A DNA stretch of 64,000 nt from Gordonia mangrovi (lineage in GTDB: Bacteria > Actinomycetota > Actinomycetes > Mycobacteriales > Mycobacteriaceae), in assembly GCF_024734075.1 (NCBI RefSeq), contig NZ_CP102850.1, positions 3,410,001-3,474,000 of the forward strand, read 5' to 3'. The position numbers and the translations under genes were made by a program. A model generated the notes under the pieces. That model saw only the letters and a program-made list of their open reading frames with translations, was not told the origin of the DNA and ran no database searches. Positions 45,312 through 54,797 of the stretch are shown here, one piece after another. Positions within the stretch are counted from its first letter, which is position 1; each line of letters begins with the position of its first letter.

Positions 45312-47024
45312 ATGGCCATGCAGGAGTGGGATCATGTCACCGACATGCTTGTCGTCGGGTCGGGCGGCGGACTCGTCGGCGCCCTTCGCGCGTCGGCGTT
45401 GGGCATGGATGTGGTGGTGGCCGAGAAATCCGACATGATCGGCGGCTCCACCGGGATGTCCGGTGGCGTGATCTGGTTGCCCGACAACCAGATCATGGCC
45501 CGCGCCGGCGTCGCCGATTCGCATGAGGACGCGGTCGCGTACTTCGATTCCGTTGCCGGCAAGGCTGCCGAGTGCAGCCCGGCGTCGTCGACGGCCCGCC
45601 GGGAGGCGTACCTCACGTCGGGAAACGACATGCTGCGCTTTCTCGAGCAGGAGGGCGTGGAGTTTCTCCACTGCGAGGGCTACAGCGACTACTACTCCGG
45701 GGTTCGCGGAGTCACCGGCGGGGTGGCCCGATCACGGTCGGTCGAGGCGACCGCCTTCGACACCCGGCAACTCGGTGAGTGGGCGAACAGTCTGCGCCCT
45801 CCGGTGGCGGGGAACATGACCCTCTACACCTACGAAGCCGCGTATGTGTCCAGCCTGTTCACCCGCAAGGGCGCGGGTGTGATGTCGCGGGTGATGGCAC
45901 GAACCGTGTGGGGAAAACTGCGCGGGCGCAAGAACGTCACCAACGGGGCCGCGCTGATCGGCTATCTGCTCAGGGCGCTGCGTACGCGGCGTGTGCCGAT
46001 CTGGACCGAGACCGCCCTGGTGGATCTCGTCGTGGAGGACGGGGAGGTCACCGGCGCGGTGCTCGAGCGTGGTGGCGAGGAGATCCGCGTGCGGGCTCGC
46101 CAGGGTGTGCTGTTGGCCGCCGGCGGCTTCTCCCGCAATCAGACCATGCGCGAAGAGTTCTCCCGAGATCAACCGGGTCGTGTCGAGTGGACGAGCGCAA
46201 ATCCGGGCGACACCGGTGAGACGTTGCAGATCGCGATGAAGTACGGGGCGGCCACCGACATGATGGACGAGGCATGGTGGCTTCCGTCCTGGATCATGCC
46301 CGACGGCGTGCCGTCGATGTGCATCAGTGAACGCAGCAAGCCGGGGTCGATCATGGTCGACGCGCACGGGAAGCGCTACTTCAACGAGGCGGTCGCCTAC
46401 CAAGAGGCCGGACAGTGCATGTTCGCGCACGAGAAGGCCGTCGGCGGGGCGCTGCCCACGTGGCTGATCATCGATTCGCGGCACCGTTCCCGGTATGTGT
46501 TCGGGATGGCGCCGCCGGGCCGGACTCCCAAGGACTGGATCTCCAGCGGGGCGATGAAGAAGGCGGACACATTGCCGGAGCTGGCCGACCGGTGCGGAAT
46601 CGACCCGGCGGCGCTGACGGAGACCATCGAGCGGTTCAACGCATTCGCAGCGACCGGCGTCGACCCGGATTTCCATCGCGGCGAGGGCGATCACGAGAAG
46701 TACCAAGGAGATCCGTCGCATAAACCGAATCCATGTCTGGGGCCGGTGGCGAAGCCGCCGTTCTATGCGGTGCCGATGTACCCGGGTGACATCGGTACCA
46801 ATGGCGGTGTGCTGTGTGATGAACACGGACGCGTGCTCAGTGAGGGCGGCGATCCGATCACCGGTCTCTACGCTGCGGGCAATTCGACGGCCTCGGTCAT
46901 GGGACGCAAGTACCTCGGTGCCGGCGCCACGATCGGTCCGTCGGTGGTGTTCTCCTACATCGCCGCCGACCATGCACACACGCGATCAACCGGGGTCCGG
47001 TCGTCCGAATCGGCGGACGTCTAG
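45312..47024 (+). CDS. FAD-dependent dehydrogenase, 3-ketosteroid delta1-dehydrogenase-like (second)
   Basis: 570 residues. FAD loop DMLVVGSGGGLVGALRA, GGSTGMSGGVIWLP, and the C-terminal signature GRKYLGAGATIGPSVVFSYIA (Tyr534 and Gly538 in the KstD keto-binding positions), closer to true KstD than the first copy. It would introduce a double bond next to the ring ketone, the step leading to aromatisation. It ends the SDR-ferredoxin-P450 operon and is followed by a perfect hairpin. The start may be either of two close ATGs (45312, 45318). Confidence 0.9.
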   Translation: MAMQEWDHVTDMLVVGSGGGLVGALRASALGMDVVVAEKSDMIGGSTGMSGGVIWLPDNQIMARAGVADSHEDAVAYFDSVAGKAAECSPASSTARREAYLTSGNDMLRFLEQEGVEFLHCEGYSDYYSGVRGVTGGVARSRSVEATAFDTRQLGEWANSLRPPVAGNMTLYTYEAAYVSSLFTRKGAGVMSRVMARTVWGKLRGRKNVTNGAALIGYLLRALRTRRVPIWTETALVDLVVEDGEVTGAVLERGGEEIRVRARQGVLLAAGGFSRNQTMREEFSRDQPGRVEWTSANPGDTGETLQIAMKYGAATDMMDEAWWLPSWIMPDGVPSMCISERSKPGSIMVDAHGKRYFNEAVAYQEAGQCMFAHEKAVGGALPTWLIIDSRHRSRYVFGMAPPGRTPKDWISSGAMKKADTLPELADRCGIDPAALTETIERFNAFAATGVDPDFHRGEGDHEKYQGDPSHKPNPCLGPVAKPPFYAVPMYPGDIGTNGGVLCDEHGRVLSEGGDPITGLYAAGNSTASVMGRKYLGAGATIGPSVVFSYIAADHAHTRSTGVRSSESADV

Positions 47025-47047
47025 CCGGCCGGCGATCCACGACAACT

Positions 47048-47083
47048 GCGCGCCTACACGTGACGGATTCCGTGTAGGCGCGC
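47048..47083. terminator. Hairpin terminator
   Basis: Perfect 13-base arms (GCGCGCCTACACG and complement) with a 10-base loop, between the convergent KstD-like and ferredoxin genes. Confidence 0.88.
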
Positions 47084-47123
47084 GGTCTTCACCGCAAGGT
47101 CGTCGTTCACCCGGTTGTGATGC

Positions 47124-47315
47124 TCACTCTGCGAGCACAATTGCCCGTCGCGGACATTGGCGCACGGCGTCGCGCACCTGCTCTTCGATATCTGGCGTCA
47201 CCGTGGATCGGAGAAGGTGCAGGGTGTCGTCGTCATCGAGGTCGAAGACCTGCGGTGCCGCACCCGCGCACAGTCCGTTGCTCTCGCAGACCTGGAAGTT
47301 CACATCGACTTTCAT
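47124..47315 (-). CDS. 3Fe-4S ferredoxin
   Basis: 63 residues with Cys10, Cys16 and Cys54 (CESNGLC, QCPRRAI). Electron carrier for the P450 at 48289 in the same minus-strand group. It is clearly related to, but distinct from, the ferredoxin at 43793, so each of the two P450 groups has its own carrier. Last gene of P450-SDR-ferredoxin. Confidence 0.93.
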   Translation of the reverse strand: MKVDVNFQVCESNGLCAGAAPQVFDLDDDDTLHLLRSTVTPDIEEQVRDAVRQCPRRAIVLAE

Positions 47316-47392
47316 GATCGGTCATCCTCGGCAGGGTCGAGCCGGTGTGTCACTCGAGATCTCACCCGAGGACACACCGGCGGTGGCGCGTT

Positions 47393-48229
47393 CTACTTCA
47401 GGCATGCGCCGGCGTCGACGGGCAAGGTGACACCGGTGATGTACCGCGACTCGTCGGAGGCGAGGAACAGCACCGCGTTGCTGATGTCCTCGGGTTCCAC
47501 CCACGGGATCGGCAGCGTGTTCATCATCTGCGACAGCGGGGCGAAGTCGTCCGGGCCGGGATTCTCGAGGTCGGGCCGGAACATCTGGTAGGTCGCGTCG
47601 TTCATGATCATGGCCGTGTTCACCTGCGTCGGATGAACGGAGTTGACCCGGATGTTGTTCTGCGCCAGTTCGATGGCAAGTGTCCGCATGATCCCGATGA
47701 CGCCATGTTTGGCGGTCACGTAGTGTCCGCAGAACGGGTACGACTTGAGCCCACCCACCGAACTCGTCAGGACGATCGACCCGCCGCGGCCACCCGCGAC
47801 GATGTGTGGGATGGCGACCTTGGCTGTGTGCCACACCCCGGTCATGTTGACGTCGATCATGTCCTGCCAGGTCTTGGTGTCCATGTCCTCGAGTGACGAC
47901 CCGCCGGTGGCGATTCCGGCGTTCGCGGCGACGATGTCGAGGCGACCGAGCTGCTCGACGCCGGACTGAACGGCCTTCGTCAGGCCATTGAGGTCACGCA
48001 CGTCGACCTTTGCGGTGACCACGCGCCGGTCATGCGACTTGACGAGTTCGGCGGTCTCGGCGAGGTCGTCGTCGGTGGCCAGGTCGAAGGGCACACCGTC
48101 TATCGGTTCGCAGATGTCGATCGCGATGATGTCGGCGCCCTCTTCGGCGAGACGAACCGCATGGCTGCGGCCCTGGCCGCGCCCGGCTCCGGTGATGAAG
48201 GCAACCTTGCCCTCGACTCTTCCGGTCAT
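47393..48229 (-). CDS. Mycofactocin-type SDR oxidoreductase
   Basis: 278 residues: ITGAGRGQGRSHAVRL loop, IDICEPIDGVPFDLATDDDL insertion of the mycofactocin-linked group, ANAG motif, HYVTAKHGV catalytic pair. ATG 48229 has a GAGGAGAG box. Sits 59 bases after the P450, with the ferredoxin following, giving a P450-alcohol dehydrogenase pair for stepwise oxidation. Confidence 0.92.
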   Translation of the reverse strand: MTGRVEGKVAFITGAGRGQGRSHAVRLAEEGADIIAIDICEPIDGVPFDLATDDDLAETAELVKSHDRRVVTAKVDVRDLNGLTKAVQSGVEQLGRLDIVAANAGIATGGSSLEDMDTKTWQDMIDVNMTGVWHTAKVAIPHIVAGGRGGSIVLTSSVGGLKSYPFCGHYVTAKHGVIGIMRTLAIELAQNNIRVNSVHPTQVNTAMIMNDATYQMFRPDLENPGPDDFAPLSQMMNTLPIPWVEPEDISNAVLFLASDESRYITGVTLPVDAGACLK

Positions 48230-48288
48230 GAGAACTCTCCTCGTGTTGAGATGGTGCTGTGTTCGACGATGTCTGGTCGGAGCGGGGG

Positions 48289-49485
48289 TCAGAACGTGGC
48301 CGGCAGTGTGTCCCAACCTCGGACGGTAGAGGTGGGTGACAGCGACGCCTGCGACAGATCGACCTCCCACTCGGGGAAGCGCTTGAGGATCTCCTCGAGC
48401 GCGATACGTCCCTCGAGACGGGCGAGCGCCGATCCCAGACAGAAGTGGGTACCGACACTGAAGGTGAGGTGCTGCTTGGTGCTGCGGTGGATGTCGAAGG
48501 TGTCGCCGTCGGGGAAACGCCGGTCGTCACGATTGGCCGCCGCGATGAGCAGCATCATCACGCTGCCTGCGGGCACCGTCGTGCCGTAGTAATCGACATC
48601 GCGCGTGACATATCGGGCGACATGCGGGGCCGGTGGCTCGAATCGCAGGAGTTCCTCGATGGCGTTGGGGATGAGGTCGGGGTTGTCGACGAGCTCCCGG
48701 CGTTGGTCGGGATGTTCGGCCAAGACCTTGCCGGCCCAACCGATCAGGCGGGTGGTGGTCTCGTTGCCCGCGCCGGAGACCACGTTGACGTAGGTGAGGA
48801 GCTCATCGCGACTGAGCTTGCGGTGTGTTCCGGTCTCGTCCTCGAATTCCACGTTGAGCAACTCGGTCATGATGTCGTCGGACGGATGCTCTGCCCGCCA
48901 GTCGATGTAGGCCGCGAATATGTCGCCGGTCGCCATGCCCTCTTCGGCGGCACGCATCGGCTTTCCCTCCTCGGTCCGCATCTGCTCGTTCGCGAAGTCC
49001 CGGATGGCCTCCTGATCAGATTCCGGGATGCCGAGCAACATGCCGATGACCTTCATCGGCATCTGCGCCCCCAGATCCCTGACGAAGTCGAAGTTGCCCG
49101 TGCCGACCAGAGGATCCAGTGATGCCGCACAGAACTCTCGAACCTGTGGTTCGAGTGCGAAGATCTTGCGCGGCGTGAACATCCGGGCCAACAGTTTCCG
49201 ATGGATGTCGTGGATCGGGGGATCCTCGAAGATCAGGACGCCCGGTGGGATGTCGATGTTCGCCTTGATGAGTTCGAGGATCGCCCCGCGGCTGGAACTG
49301 AATGTCGCGTAGTCGTTGAGCGCGGCGGTGACATCCTCATGTCGGCTCAGGGCGAAGAAGTCGTGCTCGGCGTTGTGATACAGCGGAGCTTCCTCGCGGA
49401 TCAGCCGGAACGTCGGATACGGATCGGCGTTGAGCTGCACATCGTACGGGTCGTATCGGATGTCGCTCGTCGTACTGCTCGTCAC
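48289..49485 (-). CDS. Cytochrome P450 (upstream of mycofactocin SDR and ferredoxin)
   Basis: 398 residues. I-helix VSGAGNETTTRLIG, with Asn-Glu-Thr in place of the commoner Gly-x-Asp/Glu-Thr; K-helix EELLRFEPP; heme loop FSVGTHFCLGSALARLEG with Cys349. GTG 49485 is preceded by GAGAGGA; the frame upstream to 49722 lies in the promoter. It is divergent from the mce operon, and the GAGAA-N5-TTCTC palindrome at 49613 stands 128 bases upstream, so it may be co-regulated with substrate uptake. Confidence 0.92.
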   Translation of the reverse strand: MTSSTTSDIRYDPYDVQLNADPYPTFRLIREEAPLYHNAEHDFFALSRHEDVTAALNDYATFSSSRGAILELIKANIDIPPGVLIFEDPPIHDIHRKLLARMFTPRKIFALEPQVREFCAASLDPLVGTGNFDFVRDLGAQMPMKVIGMLLGIPESDQEAIRDFANEQMRTEEGKPMRAAEEGMATGDIFAAYIDWRAEHPSDDIMTELLNVEFEDETGTHRKLSRDELLTYVNVVSGAGNETTTRLIGWAGKVLAEHPDQRRELVDNPDLIPNAIEELLRFEPPAPHVARYVTRDVDYYGTTVPAGSVMMLLIAAANRDDRRFPDGDTFDIHRSTKQHLTFSVGTHFCLGSALARLEGRIALEEILKRFPEWEVDLSQASLSPTSTVRGWDTLPATF

Positions 49486-49872
49486 GGATTGTCCTCTCGC
49501 AGGACTGCATTTCACGGATCTGACAGAGCGTCGAACGCCATCGTGGGCCGTCGACGCTTGGATCAAGTGTGAGGTAATCGACCCGCTCGTGCAACTGTCC
49601 ATATCAAAACTTGAGAAGCATATTCTCTGAGCCTGGGTCCGATGTCTGCATGGGCGCGACCGCGAAACATGCTTGCGACAGTCCTGTTCTCGCATCGCGA
49701 CCGCTGTTACCGAGGCCAGCATCTATCCGTTGGACGGTTGTCTCAGTCGGCTCGTTGTGATTATCTGATTGCGAGATGCGAGAAGGCCATTGCCACATTG
49801 GAGAATGATGACCAAGTCGAGCCCGGAGTCCATGCTCGCCGGTGCGCCGCCAGTGCCCAGGGTGGTGCGACG
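49486..49872. promoter_or_regulatory. Divergent promoter region, P450 / mce operon
   Basis: 387 bases. It contains the palindrome at 49613-49627 and a weaker copy at 49677-49691 (GACAGTCCTGTTCTC), whose right ten bases are identical to those of the site at 62000. An open frame across the second half (from 49642) runs into YrbE but is Arg/Cys-rich and unlike the family, so I treat it as non-coding. Confidence 0.55.
49613..49627. promoter_or_regulatory. Candidate operator, site 1 of 3 (GAGAA-N5-TTCTC)
   Basis: GAGAAGCATATTCTC, perfect five-base arms. The same form occurs at 60261 (one mismatch) and 62000. It lies 246 bases before the yrbE start and 128 bases before the divergent P450 start. 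Confidence 0.65.
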
Positions 49873-50688
49873 GTGACCGCGACCCGGCCCGCCCGGGGTC
49901 GTCAGGGGCCGGCGAGCGAGGTGATATCCCGGTACTCGGCAGGTCCGTTGAGGGCAGTCGGTGGTCTGTTCATGATGGGCGCCGATGCGTTCTCGTTCGC
50001 GTTTCGTCGTCCATTCCAGACACGTGAGTTCGTCAATCAGTCGTGGTTCGTCGCGCGGGTCTCTCTGATGCCGACCCTGCTCGTGGCGATACCGTTCACG
50101 GTCTTGGTGAGCTTCACGCTCAACATCCTGTTGCGTGAACTCGGCGCTGCGGACCTGAGTGGAGCGGGCGCGGCATTCGGGTCGGTGACTCAGGTCGGAC
50201 CGATGGTCACCGTACTCATCGTTGCCGGCGCGGGCGCCACCGCGATGTGCGCTGATCTCGGCTCGAGGACCATTCGCGAGGAGATCGAGGCCATGGAGGT
50301 GCTCGGCATAAACCCGATCCAGCGTCTGGTGACGCCCCGGGTGCTGGCATCGGGTTTGGTTGCGCTGCTACTCAACAGTCTGGTGTGTGTCATCGGAATT
50401 GTTGGCGGATACGTCTTCTCGGTCTTCGTTCAGGGCGTCAACCCAGGTGCGTTCGCATCCGGGATCACCCTGCTGACCGGTTCCCAGGAGGTCATCATCT
50501 CGTCGGTCAAGGCACTTGTCTTCGGCTTGATCGCCGGAGTGGTCGCCTGCTACCGGGGCCTGATCGTCTCGGGCGGAGCCAAATCGGTGGGCAACGCCGT
50601 GAACGAGACTGTCGTGTATGCCTTCATGGCCCTGTTCGTGGTGAATGTGGTCATCACCGCCATCGGCGTCCAGCTGACGGCGAGGTGA
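49873..50688 (+). CDS. yrbEA: YrbE-A type Mce permease (MlaE family)
   Basis: 271 residues with about five or six hydrophobic helices. VNQSWFVARVSLMPTLLVAIPF, the SGAGAAFGSVTQVGPMVTVLIVAGAGATAMCADLG core and the EEIEAMEVLGINPIQRLV coupling motif are the marks of MlaE/YrbE permeases. It forms, with YrbE-B, the membrane channel of an Mce importer driven by an MceG-type ATPase that is not in this window. GTG 49873 gives a length like YrbE4A of mycobacteria. Which mce number (1-4) it belongs to cannot be fixed from sequence alone. Confidence 0.92.
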   Translation: MTATRPARGRQGPASEVISRYSAGPLRAVGGLFMMGADAFSFAFRRPFQTREFVNQSWFVARVSLMPTLLVAIPFTVLVSFTLNILLRELGAADLSGAGAAFGSVTQVGPMVTVLIVAGAGATAMCADLGSRTIREEIEAMEVLGINPIQRLVTPRVLASGLVALLLNSLVCVIGIVGGYVFSVFVQGVNPGAFASGITLLTGSQEVIISSVKALVFGLIAGVVACYRGLIVSGGAKSVGNAVNETVVYAFMALFVVNVVITAIGVQLTAR

Positions 50689-50694
50689 TCGACG

Positions 50695-51579
50695 GTGTCG
50701 CTGATGTCGTCTTCGCGGGCCTCCGGGCGGTCAGTGGTCCCGAGCGTGCTCCATCCACGCCTACGCCGGGAGATCCGCCGGCCGATAGGTGTGCTCGGTC
50801 GTCTCGGTGATCACGCGATCTTCTACGCGCGTGCGCTTCGGAGCGTGCCCCATGCGGCCATCCACCATCGGCGTGAGACCATCCGACTGATCGCCGAGAC
50901 CAGCATGGGCGCAGGAAATCTGGCGTTGATCGGTGGCACGGTCGTGATCGTCGGGTTCCTGACCCTGGCCACCGGCAGTACCCTCGCCGTGCAGGGCTAC
51001 AGCACGCTGGGCGACATCGGGATCGAGGCGCTCACCGGGTTCCTCTCGGCCTTCATCAATGTACGCATCGCGGCGCCGGTGGTCGTGGGGATCGGTCTCG
51101 CCGCGACCTTCGGTGCAGGGGCGACGGCGCAGCTGGGTGCGATGCGGATCAATGAGGAGATCGACGCCCTCGAGTCACTGGGTATCAACCCTGTGTCCTA
51201 CGTGGTGGGTACGCGGATCGCCGCCGGGATGATCGTGTTGGCGCCTCTGTACGCCATCGCGCTCATCGCATCATTCGCGGCGTGTCACTTCACCACCGTG
51301 GTGTTGCTCGGGCAATCGACGGGGCTGTACTCGCACTACTTCTCCACGTTCTTGAACCCGTTGGACCTCGTGTGGTCTTTCGTCCAGGCGTTCGCGATGG
51401 CGTTGCTGATCTTGTTGATCCACACCTACTTCGGCTTCTTCGCCAGTGGTGGTCCAGCCGGGGTGGGCATCGCGGTGGGTGACGCGGTGCGGACGTCGCT
51501 GATCGCTGTGGTGACGGTGACGTTGCTCGTGTCGCTGGCGATCTACGGTTCCAACGGCAACTTCAACCTCTCCGGCTGA
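50695..51579 (+). CDS. yrbEB: YrbE-B type Mce permease (MlaE family)
   Basis: 294 residues with MlaE-type helices: GAGNLALIGGTVVIVGFLT, ATFGAGATAQLGAMRINEEIDALESLGINPVSYVVGTR, a core with the same EEIDALE coupling helix as YrbE-A. Second half of the permease dimer. GTG 50695 follows YrbE-A by six bases; ATG 50704 is possible. Confidence 0.92.
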   Translation: MSLMSSSRASGRSVVPSVLHPRLRREIRRPIGVLGRLGDHAIFYARALRSVPHAAIHHRRETIRLIAETSMGAGNLALIGGTVVIVGFLTLATGSTLAVQGYSTLGDIGIEALTGFLSAFINVRIAAPVVVGIGLAATFGAGATAQLGAMRINEEIDALESLGINPVSYVVGTRIAAGMIVLAPLYAIALIASFAACHFTTVVLLGQSTGLYSHYFSTFLNPLDLVWSFVQAFAMALLILLIHTYFGFFASGGPAGVGIAVGDAVRTSLIAVVTVTLLVSLAIYGSNGNFNLSG

Positions 51580-51582
51580 GGC

Positions 51583-52749
51583 GTGGCGATGTCGAATGGT
51601 GCGATCCGATCGTTGGCCGGCGGTGCGATGGTGCTCGCCGTTGTCGCCATCATCGGTCTGTCCGCGGCAATGTTCACCGGCGCCACCGAGAGAACGTCCA
51701 CCGTGTTGCTCGTGGCGCCGCGCGCCGGACTCGTGATGGATGTCGATGCCAAGGTGCAGATGCGTGGCGTGACGGTCGGCCGCGTGTCCGATATCGACTA
51801 CGACCAGCCGGGCACCGCCACGTTGACGCTGGCCATCCACCCCGACGACATGGCGCGCATTCCGGAGAATGTGACGGTCCGCATCGCGGCGCCCACCGTC
51901 TTCGGGGCGAAGAGCGTCCAGTTCATCGCGCCGGAAGAACCTGCCGGCCAAGGGCTTCGGGACCGCCAGATGCTGTCCGCACAACACGTTGAGGTCGAGG
52001 TCAACACGGTGTTCGGTGAACTGAACGAGGTACTCGGACAGATTCGCCCGGCCGAACTCAATGCGGCTCTGAGTGCGCTGTCCACCGCCCTGTCGGGTCG
52101 AGGTGAGCAGTTCGGCCAGATGTTGACCGACCTTCACGGGTTCATGCGTGAGGTGGATCCGGAGCTCCCCGCGCTGCGTGCATTGCTCAGGGACTCACCG
52201 CAGATGCTGGACGTCTATGGCGACACCAGTGCCCAACTGCTCGACACCGTTGATCATGCGAGCAACCTCAGCGATACGCTGGTGACCGAGCAGACACGGC
52301 TCGACGCCTTCCTGACCAGTGTGATCGGCCTGTCGAACACGGGGGACCGTGTGCTGACCGACAACCGTCGGCCGCTGGCCAGAGCGCTCGAGTTGCTCGT
52401 GCCCACAACAGCGTTGACCGACGAGTACAACCAGGCGCTGACATGCTCGCTCAACGGATTCGCCGATCTCGCCGTCTCACCTCCGGCCGATGTTCCGGGG
52501 CTGGGACTGTCGGCGAATTTCCTCTGGGGAGCCGAGCCCTACCACGCCCCCGACGACCTGCCCAAGGTCGCGGCAACCGGGGGACCGCAGTGTTCGATGT
52601 TGCCGGTGGGATTTCAGGAGAAGCCGCCATATGTGGTGGCCGACACCGGTGCCAACCCGTTCGATCCCAGCCGACAATCGGTGGAACTCAACGTGAAGAG
52701 CCTGCAACAAGCCCTGTTCGGCCCGGTCCCCGATGGGACGCCGCGATGA
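51583..52749 (+). CDS. mceA: MceA family substrate-binding protein
   Basis: 388 residues: one N-terminal membrane anchor (MVLAVVAIIGLSAAMF), then the MCE/MlaD beta-barrel domain (VQMRGVTVGRVSDIDYDQPG; FGAKSVQFI), a long helical coiled region and a C-terminal tail with two Cys. It forms part of the hexameric MceA-F tunnel that moves lipids or sterols across the envelope. Three bases after YrbE-B; its stop overlaps MceB's start (ATGA). Confidence 0.92.
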   Translation: MAMSNGAIRSLAGGAMVLAVVAIIGLSAAMFTGATERTSTVLLVAPRAGLVMDVDAKVQMRGVTVGRVSDIDYDQPGTATLTLAIHPDDMARIPENVTVRIAAPTVFGAKSVQFIAPEEPAGQGLRDRQMLSAQHVEVEVNTVFGELNEVLGQIRPAELNAALSALSTALSGRGEQFGQMLTDLHGFMREVDPELPALRALLRDSPQMLDVYGDTSAQLLDTVDHASNLSDTLVTEQTRLDAFLTSVIGLSNTGDRVLTDNRRPLARALELLVPTTALTDEYNQALTCSLNGFADLAVSPPADVPGLGLSANFLWGAEPYHAPDDLPKVAATGGPQCSMLPVGFQEKPPYVVADTGANPFDPSRQSVELNVKSLQQALFGPVPDGTPR

Positions 52750-53768
52750 GAAGCGCTATCGATTCGACCGTGGTGAAGTTCTGCGCGTTCACCACGGTCA
52801 TGCTCCTGGTCGCGGGATTTCTGCTCTTGGTGTTCAGCGACCAACGATCGGGGGACACCACGCGCTACGGCGCAGTGTTCACCGATGCTTCGGGTCTCCG
52901 GTCGGGTGACACGGTGCGGATCGCCGGGGTGCGCGTGGGGACGGTCGACGACGTCACGCTTGCAGACGGCCACCGGGTGCACGTCCGGTTCGATGTGGAC
53001 ACCGCCATCGAGGTTCCCCACGATACCGGCGCGGCCGTGCGATATCTGAACCTCGTCGGTGATCGCTACCTCGAGCTGACCGAGGGCACGGCGACATCGA
53101 GCATGCCGGCAGGTTCGCAGATACCTGTCTCGCGGACCGAACCTGCGCTCGACCTCGATGTGCTGCTCGGCGGCCTGAAGCCCGTCATCGACGGACTGGA
53201 ACCGACCCAGGTCAACGCGCTCAGCTCGGCGGTGCTCGATGTTTTGCAGGGGCAGCGGGGTACGGTGCGCACGTTGTTCGAGAACAGCGCATCGTTGTTC
53301 ACGACTCTCGGCGAGAACGTCGATGTGATGGATCAGCTCATCGACCAACTGTCGCGAGTCATGGCGACGCTGTCGGCCGACCGAGACCGGTTCGGCGACA
53401 TGATCGACCGGCTCGACACGGTGGTCGGTGAGTTGGCGCGACAGCGTGATCCCATCGGCGCTGCGATCACCGCCCTCGAGACCGGCACAGAGACGGTCGC
53501 CAATCTCCTCACCGACGCACGGCCCTCATTGTCTGGCAGCATCGATCAACTGTCCCGGCTGGCACCGGCGATCGACGGCGACCAACCGACGCTGGAACGG
53601 GCACTGCAGCGGGCTCCGGGCAACTTCCGGAAGCTGGTGCGAACCGGTACGTACGGCAACTTCATCCAGTACTACGTGTGTGCGGTCACGGTCCGCGTGT
53701 CCGATCCTGCCGGCAAGGTCGTCGTGCTGCCGTGGATCGAGCAGCGAAACGGGAGGTGCTCGGACTAG
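52746..53768 (+). CDS. mceB: MceB family protein
   Basis: 340 residues. N-terminal anchor FTTVMLLVAGFLLLVF, MCE domain with FTDASGLRSGDTVRIAGVRVGTV, helical needle domain and a short C-terminal part with a cysteine near the end (NGRCSD). It is one of six MCE subunits; the subunits share a common plan but each is distinct. Confidence 0.92.
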   Translation: MRSAIDSTVVKFCAFTTVMLLVAGFLLLVFSDQRSGDTTRYGAVFTDASGLRSGDTVRIAGVRVGTVDDVTLADGHRVHVRFDVDTAIEVPHDTGAAVRYLNLVGDRYLELTEGTATSSMPAGSQIPVSRTEPALDLDVLLGGLKPVIDGLEPTQVNALSSAVLDVLQGQRGTVRTLFENSASLFTTLGENVDVMDQLIDQLSRVMATLSADRDRFGDMIDRLDTVVGELARQRDPIGAAITALETGTETVANLLTDARPSLSGSIDQLSRLAPAIDGDQPTLERALQRAPGNFRKLVRTGTYGNFIQYYVCAVTVRVSDPAGKVVVLPWIEQRNGRCSD

Positions 53769-54797
53769 ATGCGGAAGTATCGAGGCTCCAGACTGGTCCG
53801 GTTCGGCTGTGTCGGATTGGTTCTCATCTTCCTGGTGGTGATGGCGGGACTGAACTTCGCCAGGTTCACCATGTGGCTGACCACCGTGCCGTATCGCGCC
53901 GACTTCACCGAGTCCGCCGGCCTGGCGGCGGGCGCACCCGTGTTGGTGTCGGGTGTCCGTGTCGGGGCGGTCTCCGACGTTTCGCTGGTGGACGGCAAGG
54001 CGCGCGTGGTGTTCACCGTGGACCAGGACACTCGCGTCGGCGACACCACCTCCGTGCAGATTCGGACCGGCTCGCTGCTCGGGCAACGCATCGTGACCGT
54101 CGAACCCTCCGGACAGGGCGTACTCGGTCCCGACGATGTGATCCCCACCGACCGGACATCGTCTCCGTACTCGCTCAACGACGCCGTCAACGAGCTGACC
54201 ACCAACACGTCCGGGATCGACACGGCGGCGCTCAACACGTCGTTGGACACCTTGTCGGCGACGGTCACCGACGTGGCGCCGGACCTCGGTCCGATGTTCG
54301 ACGGCCTCGCCGAGATCTCGCGCGGCCTGAACGCACGCAACGGTTCACTGCGCGAACTGCTGGCGACGACCAGTGCGGTGACCGACGTCATCGCGGGGCG
54401 GGCGAATCGTGTCAACACGTTGATCCTGAACTCGAATCTGCTCCTCGACGAGCTCGTGCAACGCCGCCGGGCCATCGCGTCGCTGCTGGCGAACACAGCC
54501 GCAGTGGCGGACCAATTGACGAAACTCGTTGCCGACAACGAAGAACAGCTGGCACCGACCCTGGACCGGTTGAACTCCGTCGCAGCCATGTTGGAGCGCA
54601 ACCGGGACAACATCGCCCAGGCGCTCCCGGGGCTCGCGAAGGTGTCGCAGACCCAGGGCGAGGCCGTCTCCGGCGGTCCCTTCTACCAGGCATATGTGGC
54701 CAATCTGATCCCCGGGCCGCTGCTGCAACCATTCATCGACCAGGCTTTCGGCATCACTCCCCAGTCGAGGCTTCCGATACCGGGAGCGGGTGGCTGA
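53769..54797 (+). CDS. mceC: MceC family protein
   Basis: 342 residues. Anchor VGLVLIFLVVMAGLNFA, MCE domain FTESAGLAAGAPVLVSGVRVGAV, then helical domain with the TGSLLGQRIVTVEPSG strand. It starts directly after the MceB stop; the stop shares a base with the ATG of MceD. It is the shortest of the six together with MceB. Confidence 0.92.
   Translation: MRKYRGSRLVRFGCVGLVLIFLVVMAGLNFARFTMWLTTVPYRADFTESAGLAAGAPVLVSGVRVGAVSDVSLVDGKARVVFTVDQDTRVGDTTSVQIRTGSLLGQRIVTVEPSGQGVLGPDDVIPTDRTSSPYSLNDAVNELTTNTSGIDTAALNTSLDTLSATVTDVAPDLGPMFDGLAEISRGLNARNGSLRELLATTSAVTDVIAGRANRVNTLILNSNLLLDELVQRRRAIASLLANTAAVADQLTKLVADNEEQLAPTLDRLNSVAAMLERNRDNIAQALPGLAKVSQTQGEAVSGGPFYQAYVANLIPGPLLQPFIDQAFGITPQSRLPIPGAGG

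Noticed and set aside
49642..49872. N-terminal extension of the YrbE-A frame
   Set aside because: Cys/Arg-rich and not like the family; GTG 49873 gives the expected length.
53678..54796. Upstream extension of the MceD frame through the MceC gene
   Set aside because: The extension has no Mce features and overlaps MceC; ATG 54797 overlapping the MceC stop gives the standard length and an N-terminal anchor.
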